This document shows positions 1-8,867 of a stretch of 64,000 nucleotides of DNA, one piece after another. Positions within the stretch are counted from its first letter, which is position 1, and every line of letters begins with the position of its first letter. The DNA comes from Rhexocercosporidium sp. MPI-PUGE-AT-0058. Its lineage: Eukaryota; Ascomycota; Leotiomycetes; Helotiales. Below the pieces are notes generated by a model. That model was not told the DNA's origin. It did no database searches and saw only the letters and a list, made by a program, of their open reading frames with translations. Location of the stretch: the NCBI GenBank assembly GCA_020746875.1, contig JAGTJL010000013.1, positions 1,922,001 to 1,986,000 on the forward strand. Direction: 5' to 3'. Both the position numbers and the translations under genes were made by a program.

Positions 1-163
1 CTTTCTTTATAGCCTTATTTAATCGACGGTAGTTAATATATATTCTTCGTCCGCCGTTCTTCTTCGGTGCGAAAAGGACGTTATTTTCTTAAAAGGATTT
101 AAATTCTTAAATAAATCCTTTTGCTAAGTTTTTATTAATATATTTCTTAATTATTATTAAATC
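1..163 (-). mobile_element. Ty3/Gypsy reverse transcriptase fragment, RIP-degraded, cut by the window edge
   Basis: Reading the minus strand from 163 to 1 gives a segment with LAKGFI, then two stops, then NVLFAPKKNGGRRIYI and NYRRLNKAIKK. This matches the start of a Ty3/Gypsy reverse transcriptase, whose usual form is 'ENLAKGFIR-SKSPA-SPVLFV-KK-GG-R-CVDYR-LN'. The departures are what C-to-T/G-to-A mutation gives: Arg to stop, Ser and Pro to Phe, and Cys-Val-Asp replaced by Tyr-Ile-Asn. The rest of pol lies left of the window. The element is dead. Identification as Ty3/Gypsy is firm; the clade is not determined. Confidence 0.85.
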
Positions 164-3120
164 CGTAACTAAATATTCTCGTAATAATTAGAATATTAGC
201 TTCGTGCTTTTAGTTAACTCGATCCGATAATTGTAATTCTAGTATTTAAGTAAGGCGCTATTACTTAATTCTTCTTTAAATAATACCTTAAATCGTTTAT
301 ATTCTGACGGTATATTACTTATCGCGGGGGTTATTATTTCGTTTCTTAGCTCTTCTTTAGAAATTACGCTTAACTTTCTTAAGCTTTTTATTGATTTTTT
401 ATTCTAAAAATAATTCTTATAATTACTGAATTCTAGTTTTTACGTTTTCCAGTCGATCTTAAGGTTATAAAGTTATATTTATAGTAGTCTTAAGATAATA
501 TTATATCTTTTAATCTTAATTATATCGAACTAGATATATTTGGAATATCCGCCGATTCTTATATATAATATTTCTGTTTATATATCGATCAGGCTATTCG
601 CGGTAAGTTTTTTATTAACGAGTATTAATTAATACTCGTCTTTCTTAACTTTAGTAAGTAAGAGATACTAAATCGTAATAATAAGAGATATAAAGTTCTT
701 TTACGCTCCGGAATTTATTATAACTTATAATTTCATTCCTCGGATATCGACGTTAAAAGTTAGGTAATTACTTTTCCTTATAGCTGCAAGCGTGCGCAAG
801 TTTATTCTTTTAACGTAAACTTCTTCGGTTAATATATTTTCTTATTACTAATTCTTTAGATCTTCGTAAAGGATACGGTATAATTAATACGTTCTTAATT
901 TTACGAAGGATTTAAAAGGTCTCTTATAATAAGTCTTTAGGTCGTCTCGAGAATTAATTTATATTCGGTTTTATAATATTTCTATAATAACTTCTTATAC
1001 GTTTCTTACGTTTATTTATATCGCTATTTGCTAAAACGGTATTTCGTCGGTCGGGATTAATTAAATATATATTCGAAAAACGCTATTCTCGACGTCCGTT
1101 ATTCTTTAAGTAATACGTAAATTGCTTCGGAAGATTACTTCGTATTCTTTATTTTATTATAATCCTTCGCGTGGGACGACCTCTGGTTCGATATAAATAA
1201 CTTTTATATCGACGTTTGTCTAGTATCTAGTATTAAGGGTTTCGCGAGTAAGATATTCCTCCCGTTGCGTGATTCGCCAGACTTTATACTCTTAAGGTCC
1301 GGAGAATACTAGTTTTAATAATATAGCGTTACTTTAATATTACAAGTCCTTATTTCTCTTAATATTAGTTATATCTTTTAAGCTTTATACTTTACGTATA
1401 ATCTCGGATACCCGCTGCTAGACGTATTACTCGTTTTACTAAATTTAATCGGTAGATTCGGGTCTTATTATATATTAACGAATGTAATTATTATCTATTT
1501 CGCTTTATTTATTATTTTTTTTATTATCATTACCCTCGATTTGACTATTAATATAATTAACGTTAAGTTCGTTTATTATTATATAATAATAAGTAGCGCT
1601 AATTTAGACTTCTTTTAATAAAAGCAAAAGGAATATACCGGTAATATTATACGCTTTTTATCTTATGAAATTAACTTATTTCTTCTTAATGCTTTTCCTA
1701 CGGTATAAGCTCGTTATATGCCCGGGGAAGTTATATTCGTAATATAATTTCTTTTCGCGTCGCTTATTTATAACTTCTTTTAATAACTTTCCTTATTATA
1801 TTTTGCTTTTCTCTTTTTTATAAGTAGCGTAATATTTTATAAAATCCGATTATTAGTTATTTTTAAAATTACTTTATTGTCGGCGTTCCTTGTTTTATCG
1901 GTAGCTAAACCGTTTCTGGCTTTTTCTTACGTACGTTTATTATTCGCGTTTGAATTCGTGCAGGCGGTTATCGATTCAGACGGTCTGCTCGATAAAAGTA
2001 AGAATATCTTTAACTTATAAGTTAATCTTAATAAGTTTTAGTTGAATATAATCTTTAAATCCTTATCGGTAATAGTTAATAAGTAATTAAGAATTCTAAT
2101 TAATCTTATTAATATGCTTCTAGAATTCTATAATATAAGCTATTATGCTATTAACTTGCTTTAAGCCGTATAAGTAAGTTTCTACCGTTTTAATTTTATT
2201 AATATCGCCGAATATTTACTAAATTTCTTTCTTAAATCTTTTTTAAGTTTTAAATATAATTTGCGTAACGAGTATAACTTTATAAGTATCTTTATTCTCG
2301 AAATAATCCTTAAGAAATAGCTCGATCTATTATATAACTTCGCTTTTAAAGTACGATACCGTCCAAAAAGCGTAGCTTTTATTAATAAGGAATTTATCGT
2401 TATTAAAATATTAATAAAATTCTATTTAAAAGATAAAAGTCTTTAAGTTCTTTCGGTTTCTTTAAAAAGTATCGAAAAGTTTAATTTTTAAAGTTTCTTT
2501 AAGTTTATACGTTAAATAATCTTAAGTATCGGGTACTTCTTTATTTTCGCTTTCTTCGCGGTCTTTCTTTTTAAGAGTAAGTGCAAATAATATAAGTATG
2601 CCGATAATATTACCTTATGAGCTAAGTACTTAGCTTTTAATTAAGAAAATTAATATAATATACGTGAATCGATACTTTTAACGAGAAGGTGCTTAAAATA
2701 TCACAGTCCGTGTATTTACTTAATATAAATATAGTAAGTTATATTAATTTTAATAATCGAGAAGTAAGTATATTATATACGATAAAATAAATAATAATTA
2801 ATATAAGTGAAATATTATTTTTAATTAAGTATAAAACTCTTATTTAATAGTAGACGTGCCAGTTTTATATAAAACTTTCGTTTTTTATAAATCTCGAGGA
2901 TCTTAAGGTCCTCGAGTTCCTTAGATTATTAGATTTTAAAAATCTCGAGATTTATTACGTGATTTATAATCGCGAGAATCCGCGGTTATAATATTACTTT
3001 CAAGATTATATTATAAATAAAATGCTTTAAATATAAGTAAATCTTAAGATTTTATTAATTCTTAAGAGCCGTATTCTTAGGAATTATTCAGTTTTTAAGG
3101 CTACAGTAGCTCTTAGAACA
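164..3120 (-). mobile_element. AT-rich, RIP-mutated body and 5' flank of the Ty3/Gypsy element
   Basis: This stretch is strongly AT-rich, dominated by TpA and full of stops in all frames. It is bracketed by recognisable pol (1-163) and contains the gag knuckle (1703-1744), so at least 164-2500 is most simply the gag/protease body of the same minus-strand element. I could not place the LTRs, the primer-binding site or the protease motif. A near-palindrome lies at 2893-2916 (CTCGAGGA and TCCTCGAG around an 8-nt centre). Apart from the transposon relics, I see no gene here. Confidence 0.6.
1703..1744 (-). mobile_element. gag zinc-knuckle remnant of the Ty3/Gypsy element
   Basis: The minus strand reads YYEYNFPGHITSLY. 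This has the exact spacing of a retroviral-type CCHC knuckle (C-x2-C-x4-H-x4-C), with the His kept and all three Cys replaced by Tyr (TGC/TGT to TAC/TAT). It sits about 1.5 kb upstream, in the minus-strand sense, of the reverse transcriptase at 1-163, which is the expected gag-to-pol order. Zinc binding would be lost. Confidence 0.7.
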
Positions 3121-3180
3121 TTTCCTCCTGGGGCCCAGTGATCGCCCAGGAGTATCCGTAATATATGGCCGGTATTTATA
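3121..3180. repeat. GC-rich hairpin inside the AT-rich island
   Basis: CTCCTGGG at 3125-3132 and CCCAGGAG at 3145-3152 form a perfect 8-bp inverted repeat with a 12-nt loop. It is a small GC-rich island in otherwise heavily AT-biased DNA, just upstream of the pogo-type transposase remnant. It could be part of a transposon terminal region that escaped mutation, but no matching copy was found at the other end. Confidence 0.4.
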
Positions 3181-3642
3181 ATTAAGCTATTAATAAGCCT
3201 TTTATTATTAGAAAACAATAATAAATTAATAAATCTATATTTTCTAAAGCCTTAGAAGACGCTAATATTACTTCCGGAAATAACTAATACTTTAATTAAA
3301 ATTCAGACTTTAAGAGCTAAAAAAGATTTATATATACAAATTCGTATTTTAGCTAACGGATTATATAATTAATTTCTAACGCAACGTTTATTTTTTAAAA
3401 AAGTTATAAAAGAAATTAATAAAAGAGATTATAAATTAAAAAAAGCAAATATAAAAATCAAAAAGTTAAAAGAGAGATTAAAATAATTAAGGCTAAAGAA
3501 AAAGCAGAAAGTCCGAACGAGTCCAAATTCCAAGTTCGCTATAATACGTGCTATTAAAGAAGCTCAAATCGCAGCTAGAGAACGCCAAATTAAGTCTTTA
3601 AAATCAAAATTAAAAGGAAAACTAGATTCTATAATATCTTAA
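3181..3642 (+). mobile_element. pogo/Fot1-type DDE transposase C-terminal remnant, RIP-degraded
   Basis: In one plus-strand frame (codons starting at 3181) the sequence encodes a lysine-rich coiled region followed by KKKQKVRTSPNSKFAII and a glutamine/lysine-rich tail ending at a stop at 3640-3642. The 'KK-KKV-TSPNSKFA-I' block is a hallmark of the C terminus of fungal pogo/Fot1-like transposases of the CENP-B/DDE_1 superfamily. In-frame stops (3253, 3370 and 3484) fit Gln to stop by C-to-T mutation. The catalytic core and N-terminal DNA-binding domain are not recognisable. It is a dead fragment. Confidence 0.7.
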
Positions 3643-3708
3643 ATAGAAGTTAGCGTAATATAGAGTTATTAAGTATTAAGTGTTAAGTACTAGAATTAAG
3701 CGAAGTAA

Positions 3709-3741
3709 GCGGAATCTAGGGGTAGGCGGAATCTAGGGGTA
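3709..3741. repeat. two-copy tandem repeat
   Basis: The 16-nt word GCGGAATCTAGGGGTA occurs at 3709-3724 and again at 3726-3741, separated by one G. It lies downstream of the transposase remnant and may be a subterminal repeat of that element. Confidence 0.6.
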
Positions 3742-3889
3742 AGACGTTAATATAATTTAGTTATTATTAGCTTATTTAATAAGTTATTAAATATCTTTCT
3801 CTTAAAATCGACGATACTAAGCCAAGTTACTTTAGGTAACACTCCTGTTCTCTAAGCCTAATTAAGCTAGCCGGAAATTACATAATCAT

Positions 3890-4000
3890 CACTCGAGTGC
3901 TACTCTAAAGTAGTAGAATAGAATATAATAGAATTAAAATAGTATAATATTTATATTAGAGTAAAGTAGAGTAGCGCCTACTATTCTATTCTACTTTACT
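3890..4000. repeat. imperfect inverted repeat, AT-rich
   Basis: Left arm 'AAGTAGTAGAATAGAATA' and right arm 'TATTCTATTCTACTTTAC' are complementary apart from a 3-nt insertion, with an AT-rich centre. This looks like a MITE-like hairpin or the decayed end of the DNA transposon upstream. Confidence 0.45.
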
Positions 4001-4014
4001 CATTCGTTATACTG

Positions 4015-4058
4015 TTGAGGGACATTGCTGCTTTAATGTTCCGGGGCCTGTCCCTCAA
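4015..4058. repeat. perfect 10-bp inverted repeat at the AT-island border
   Basis: TTGAGGGACA at 4015-4024 and TGTCCCTCAA at 4049-4058 form a perfect 10-bp stem with a 24-nt loop. It lies where AT-rich DNA gives way to normal composition, so it may mark a transposon terminus. No second terminal copy was seen in the window. Confidence 0.55.
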
Positions 4059-4478
4059 AATCATACATCCAGTCAAAAGATCAGATTGTTGATGAAACAC
4101 CCTCTAATTGCTTTAACACCTTTTAAGCCATAGTAATTTGTTAGAGCAGCAAACGTATCATCGACAGAGCTAGACAACTAAACCGGGGGGTACACCATAC
4201 ACTCTCACCTTGTTAACTAAAAATTCGGGAAAGCTTCTTTATGTTACTTAAGACATTAAATATACAGTGAATTTTGAAAGCACTTGGAAACTGGGACTTA
4301 TTGAAGGGATTTAATTAATTTCATGTTTTTGTCCCGCGCAAGAGCTAAGCGGCACGAAGATGAACGTATTCATAGCCATTCTATTTTCCCATGTCGCAAT
4401 TGGTTTTCTGCCAAGTCTGTAGGCCGAGGCCAACGAGCCGAAGAGGACTCTCCACAATGTTTTTCTTTCTCGTCTCCC
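4059..4478. other. intergenic, no gene seen
   Basis: Transition from the AT-rich island to normal sequence. Nothing recognisable lies between the hairpin at 4015-4058 and the stop codon of the next gene, except its presumed 3' untranslated region. Confidence 0.5.
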
Positions 4479-5978
4479 TCACGGAGCGGCCGTAAGTTCC
4501 TGTGCGACGGTGCTGGCGTCGACTGTTGCAATGCGATACCCTCGGTCGATTAAAATCTTGAAACTTGGCGCAAATGCTAGCTTTCCCCCTCCCTTCATTT
4601 GCAATCGGAACTGGCCCAGCACGTCAAATTTTTCATCCCACATGACCCCGCCACAGCTGCCGTCGAAGAAAACATCAGACCCGTTTCCAAAGTAACTGAG
4701 GAGCGCAATCTCGCAGCACTTGGCTTGTTCATGAGGCTCATCATCAGTCGCTTCGAATTTGAGATCGAACTGCGCTGTAATATGTACACCTTCGCATAAT
4801 CCGTTGACTGGCGTATTCATGAACACTGCGTCGCCATGCCTGACGTCCTTGGGATCTTTCAAATTTCTGAAAGGCTGTACATCGGTTTGACTTGTGTCGC
4901 AGAACGTCTCCCTGAGATAGCCAACCCCAGGTTTCAGCTTTGCCAAACATATGTCTGTGTCCCTAAATTTCTTTTCTATTGTTGCTATCTCATATCGGTC
5001 GTCGGGGCCTCCAGTGAGACTAGAAAGCATAGGAGCTGGGTGATAGACTAGGTCGCCAATGCCAGCAGAAAATCCGTGTGCGGCAACCGTGATGTACTTG
5101 CTGTTGGAACGCGGAGATTCTACGCAAATTCCTGACGTCGTGCTCAAAGTTTGCGTCATGTTGTTCGTGAGACTGCCGAGGAGGATGCCAGGTCGCAGGT
5201 TTCTGCTATCGTATCGCGTGTCGTCTACTATGCCAGCAGCGGGAAGTTTCATTCTGCGAGCATGCTCCTGTATCGATGGCTCGTTCCATGAGTAGCTGAT
5301 CAAGAAACTGTTGATTCTGCTTGGAAGGATATTATTCCAGCCTGGAGATGGTTTTGAACGACCGAGGGCCAGAAGCGTTAGGCCATCCCATTGAATTCGA
5401 TCTACTCCTGCTCCTTTTTCATTGACAAGCTCAAAAATTTCAAGCATCGTCTTCTCGCTAGGAGTTTCGTACTCAATCAGCTCACCTTCGATGGTAAACC
5501 TCAAAGATGCCCGAGACATCTGGCCAATTCCAAATGGGACGTCGTTAGGATCGCTTGTCAGCCACAATGGAACATCTGCGACTAAGACTGGCCATGGTTG
5601 AGTTGGGAGAGCCGCAACGACCAACACTAGGTACGGGTGGTGAAATGATACTGACTGAAGCGTTGGGAAATGTTGGCGGAGTTCTGGCAGTTCTTCCTCG
5701 GTGGGACCGCGAGGTCTGCCATTCTGGCGGAGGCTGAAGGTGAGCTCGAGCCGAACGATCCTTTCTGGGAGATCGCTGGAGCTTGACTGGTACAAAGGAT
5801 TTGGTGTAGGTTTGTTGCTAAGGGTCGGAGAGACAGGGACAGGGTGTAGCGGGTTGCGCGCGGAAAGGACTGGAAGGTAAGGTGACGACCGAGTGATGCG
5901 CCACGGCGATGCGCTCTTTTGACGGCGTTGTGGACCTTGTGGAGAGCTTCTCGATGGCGGTGTAGCGAAAGATGCCAT
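4479..5978 (-). CDS. hypothetical protein with a possible chymotrypsin-fold domain (GxCGG motif)
   Basis: Single-exon gene of 499 residues starting at an ATG at 5978. The first 70 residues are Ser/Pro-rich and probably disordered. The C-terminal third shows features in the order expected of a chymotrypsin-like protease: a His in 'ITVAAHGFS' (H301), an Asp in 'DTDICLAKL' (D342), and 'DGSCGGVMWD' near residues 439-448. In the last, the usual GDSGG nucleophile block reads G-S-C-G-G, putting Cys442 where trypsin has Ser. There is no signal peptide, so it is probably intracellular. The protease assignment is inferred from motif order and spacing only. The gene borders the transposon island and is transcribed towards it. 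It could equally be a non-catalytic protein with this fold. Confidence 0.65.
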   Translation of the reverse strand: MASFATPPSRSSPQGPQRRQKSASPWRITRSSPYLPVLSARNPLHPVPVSPTLSNKPTPNPLYQSSSSDLPERIVRLELTFSLRQNGRPRGPTEEELPELRQHFPTLQSVSFHHPYLVLVVAALPTQPWPVLVADVPLWLTSDPNDVPFGIGQMSRASLRFTIEGELIEYETPSEKTMLEIFELVNEKGAGVDRIQWDGLTLLALGRSKPSPGWNNILPSRINSFLISYSWNEPSIQEHARRMKLPAAGIVDDTRYDSRNLRPGILLGSLTNNMTQTLSTTSGICVESPRSNSKYITVAAHGFSAGIGDLVYHPAPMLSSLTGGPDDRYEIATIEKKFRDTDICLAKLKPGVGYLRETFCDTSQTDVQPFRNLKDPKDVRHGDAVFMNTPVNGLCEGVHITAQFDLKFEATDDEPHEQAKCCEIALLSYFGNGSDVFFDGSCGGVMWDEKFDVLGQFRLQMKGGGKLAFAPSFKILIDRGYRIATVDASTVAQELTAAP

Positions 5979-6250
5979 GGCTGTCGATCTGCTGTGCTGT
6001 ATGTGCGATGTTGAGAAAGCCTGGAAGCGTTTGCGGTACGATACTGTAATAATGTACAGAAGAGAAGTTTACTCTGAATGTGCAAGATATAATTTATTTT
6101 TGGTGGGATACTAGGTAAGTTAGGTAGTTTACCGGTACCTACCTAAGCAGTAGCTTGTATTTTCTTGTCAGGTCAGGTGACTTTTTGCTTGATGAATATA
6201 GGCACGTTTGGAAAAATACATTATTCTTATTCTTGCGCCGTACTTAGGAA

Positions 6251-7843
6251 GATGTCCTCCCTCGAACAGTATCCAGAGATGCTGCACTCCCCGGTCAAAG
6301 GTTCTCGGGTGCAAAGCAAAGCTACATTGAAGATGCATCAGATTCAGACCGGGAGAAAGACGCATTCCGTAGATTAGAGAATTTGAGAATTTCGGAGAAA
6401 GGAACTGTCAAACCAACGCACGTGCCCCCAAGCTTGCCTCAAGAAAATATCAATTACAGCCATCATAAACAGACTCCGAACCAAGGTCGCCCGCGAGCTC
6501 TTCGGAATCAAGATGCGCTAGAATCGAAAAAACAGCAGGCAACAGTACACCAAGTATACCCAAAAGTGAATTATCTACAAGACATATCCCAAGACATATC
6601 GAATATCCCCAGCCCGATGTTCAGCGAGATGCCACATCCATCAAATCGCACACCATCGTACAATAAGCGATTGTGAAGCACGCACCTCCAGTCTAGGTAG
6701 AGCAAGCAGTCTCACCAGCGGCCATAATTCAAGTCGCTACTCCCGATCTCAGCCAACCATCCACTCACCCACAGCGCTGGCCGATAGTTTTCTAGAGGCT
6801 CTTTCAGACGTCCCAACTGTAGACGAGATATCAGAACCCTGAACAACCAAACCCAAAAAACGGATAACAGGCTTCTCACTGTTCCCTACACGATCGAGAA
6901 ACGAAGCATCGGTACATCATAGGATTACTCACGATGTCTCTGTACCACCAGTCCCTCTAGCAGCGGCGCAGGAGCTGGAGTATATTTCCCTAAACACCTG
7001 TTTGGAATGGGAAGCAGGCAAACAAGAAAGTCAAGAAACAGGCAAACATACCGCCAATATTGAGCCCAGGCGTGATGGAGGAGCTGAGTGAGAGGGATCA
7101 TGTAAGTTTCTTCCTGTGCTCAAGTTTGAGTAGGAGAAGCTAATCTGTCGATACAACAGGCATTTATAATTGACGACTCAGCATCAATGGCACCAGTGTG
7201 GCTGGACGTCCAACGAGTCTTCGAAGCACTTTCTTACATCGTGAAAGGCATGTCTCCAGAAGGAACAGAGCTTTTCTTCACCATATCCTGTAAGCAATCC
7301 CCTCTTTCTTCCCTCCTTCTCTGTACAATTTTGACAACCTTCGCTCCAGACGCGACCTACCTCAGCAAAGACACCACTGACCTCTCCACCCACCTCTCGA
7401 CCCTCTCAAAGGCCAAACCTCAATCCTCTACCGCCTAAACCTCCAACTGCAAGCCTACCGTCTCAAACTCCTGCGCGCCAAAACCCCACCGAAAACCAAG
7501 AAACCTCCTCCACACCCTTTCGTTCCTGAGAGAGTCCCCCCGCTGAGTGGATACAGGTGTGGAGGAGGTGAGGAGTGCGATGAGGGTTATGAGGGACTTT
7601 TTGGAGGGAGAGCGGTTGGATGGAAGGGGGGTTTGTGTGCAGTTTGTTAGTTTTGCGGGGAGTGCGGATGGTATGAAGAGAATGGGTGGATTGGTGAGGG
7701 GGAATCATCGGGATGGTGCGGAAGGAGGAGAAGTGGCGGTGGGTTGTGAGCGCTGGACGGGGAATGTGTTGAGGATGTTGAGAGGGGCGTTGGATGTTTT
7801 GGGAGGTGATGAGGAGGCCGAGACTGTTGCAGAATTACCTTGA
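6251..7843 (+). pseudogene. broken von Willebrand factor A-domain protein
   Basis: Pieces in different plus-strand frames line up as one fungal vWA protein. A disordered N-terminal part is followed by KPKKRITGFSLF and AAAQELEYISLNTCLEWEAGK, then EELSERDH. After an intron at 7102-7159 comes the MIDAS strand 'AFIIDDSASM', then VWLDVQRVFEALSYIVKG. The C-terminal piece contains GVCVQFVSF and TGNVLRMLRGALDVL. The frame breaks near 6640-6665, 7020-7035, 7407-7412 and 7545-7560, and there is an in-frame TGA at 6840-6842. A second plausible intron is 7290-7349. Introns alone do not reconcile these breaks, so I call a pseudogene. Sequencing error at several sites is less likely. The exact 5' end is uncertain. 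Confidence 0.6.
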
Positions 7844-8867
7844 GAGGCAGGTATTTTTATAGTGAGGTTTCGATCGTCTGTCGTTGGATCTTGGCGCAAA
7901 ACTTGATTTAAATCGCATGTGGCACCACATATCTAGACATAGAGATTCATCAATATGAGCAGAAGGTGGTTGTGGCGATATGTACGGTTGTTCTAGTTTA
8001 GATAGAGCAGTAATGTCGATTCCTCAACAGCATCTCGTCAAAGCTAATTAGAGGTCTATTGACATGTCCTCATTCTACCAATTGGCTAGATCAAAGTCTC
8101 TTGCGCACAAAACCCGGCCGAATTCAATGCAATCTTTGTGTTTCTATGTCTGTACTTCTATGTGGACTTGCTCCTACTCTACCATTGCCAAGAGCTAATG
8201 AGAAAATACCTGCTTCTCAACCTCGCTATTCGAGACCAACGACGTTTAAACAAGCCCTGGAAGCTATATAGATGGATTCATTACTAGAAGCAGTTAGTGG
8301 AAGCTTGAATGACGACCATTCGGATTCCAGGACTACTTCCATTCCATTGAAGCCTTGTTTCCCAAGCGGTGGAAAGTCGGGGAGGATCGAAAGAAAGGGT
8401 CCTGAAGTGCAGATATCCGACTTAACATATAAGTAAACTAGGCTCCAAAGCCCATGCATGATTGGAGTCATTCTTTGTTTTCTTTCAAAGATGACGTGGC
8501 GTCGAAAAATCACAGTCGAACAACTGTTGCCTCCTTATAATGTAGTCACGTGCCTGAACGTGTTTCGGGAAATCCCACCACCAGCCGCGTCCACTGCAGG
8601 AACGTGCATTCCAATGAATACTTAATTATTCCTTTATCGTTGCCGTTCACTGAAAGAGAATAGTTCGCCAACGGGCGTTATCATAAGGCAGATTTTGAGT
8701 GACACATTCGCCCAGGCACCAGAGCTGGGACGCCCCTCGCTTAACTATATAACTAACTACCCAACCGCACCTCAACCTCCCCCTCTTCATCTTCTTCATC
8801 CTCAACAACAAACCACGATTATTACCACGAACATCACATCACCAGAACCATATCTCTCATCATCATC
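7844..8867. other. intergenic, promoter of the VIT-vWA gene
   Basis: No convincing coding signal: the short open frames lack homology and splice support. The right end serves as promoter and 5' leader of the gene starting at 8868. A TATATAA box lies at 8747-8753, about 115 bp before the ATG, followed by a CT-rich leader typical of ascomycetes. Confidence 0.5.
8747..8753 (+). promoter_or_regulatory. candidate TATA box of the VIT-vWA gene
   Basis: TATATAA about 115 bp upstream of the ATG at 8868, followed by a pyrimidine-rich leader. Position and sequence are suggestive only. Confidence 0.4.

Noticed and set aside
4323..4553. 76-codon plus-strand frame near the island border
   Set aside because: Short, no homology, and it overlaps the 3' end of the supported minus-strand gene.
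5627..6085. 152-codon minus-strand frame overlapping the GxCGG protein
   Set aside because: Overlaps the start of a longer supported gene in another frame and shows no recognisable features.
8226..8513. 95-codon minus-strand frame
   Set aside because: No domain and no splice partner; the region looks like plain intergenic DNA.
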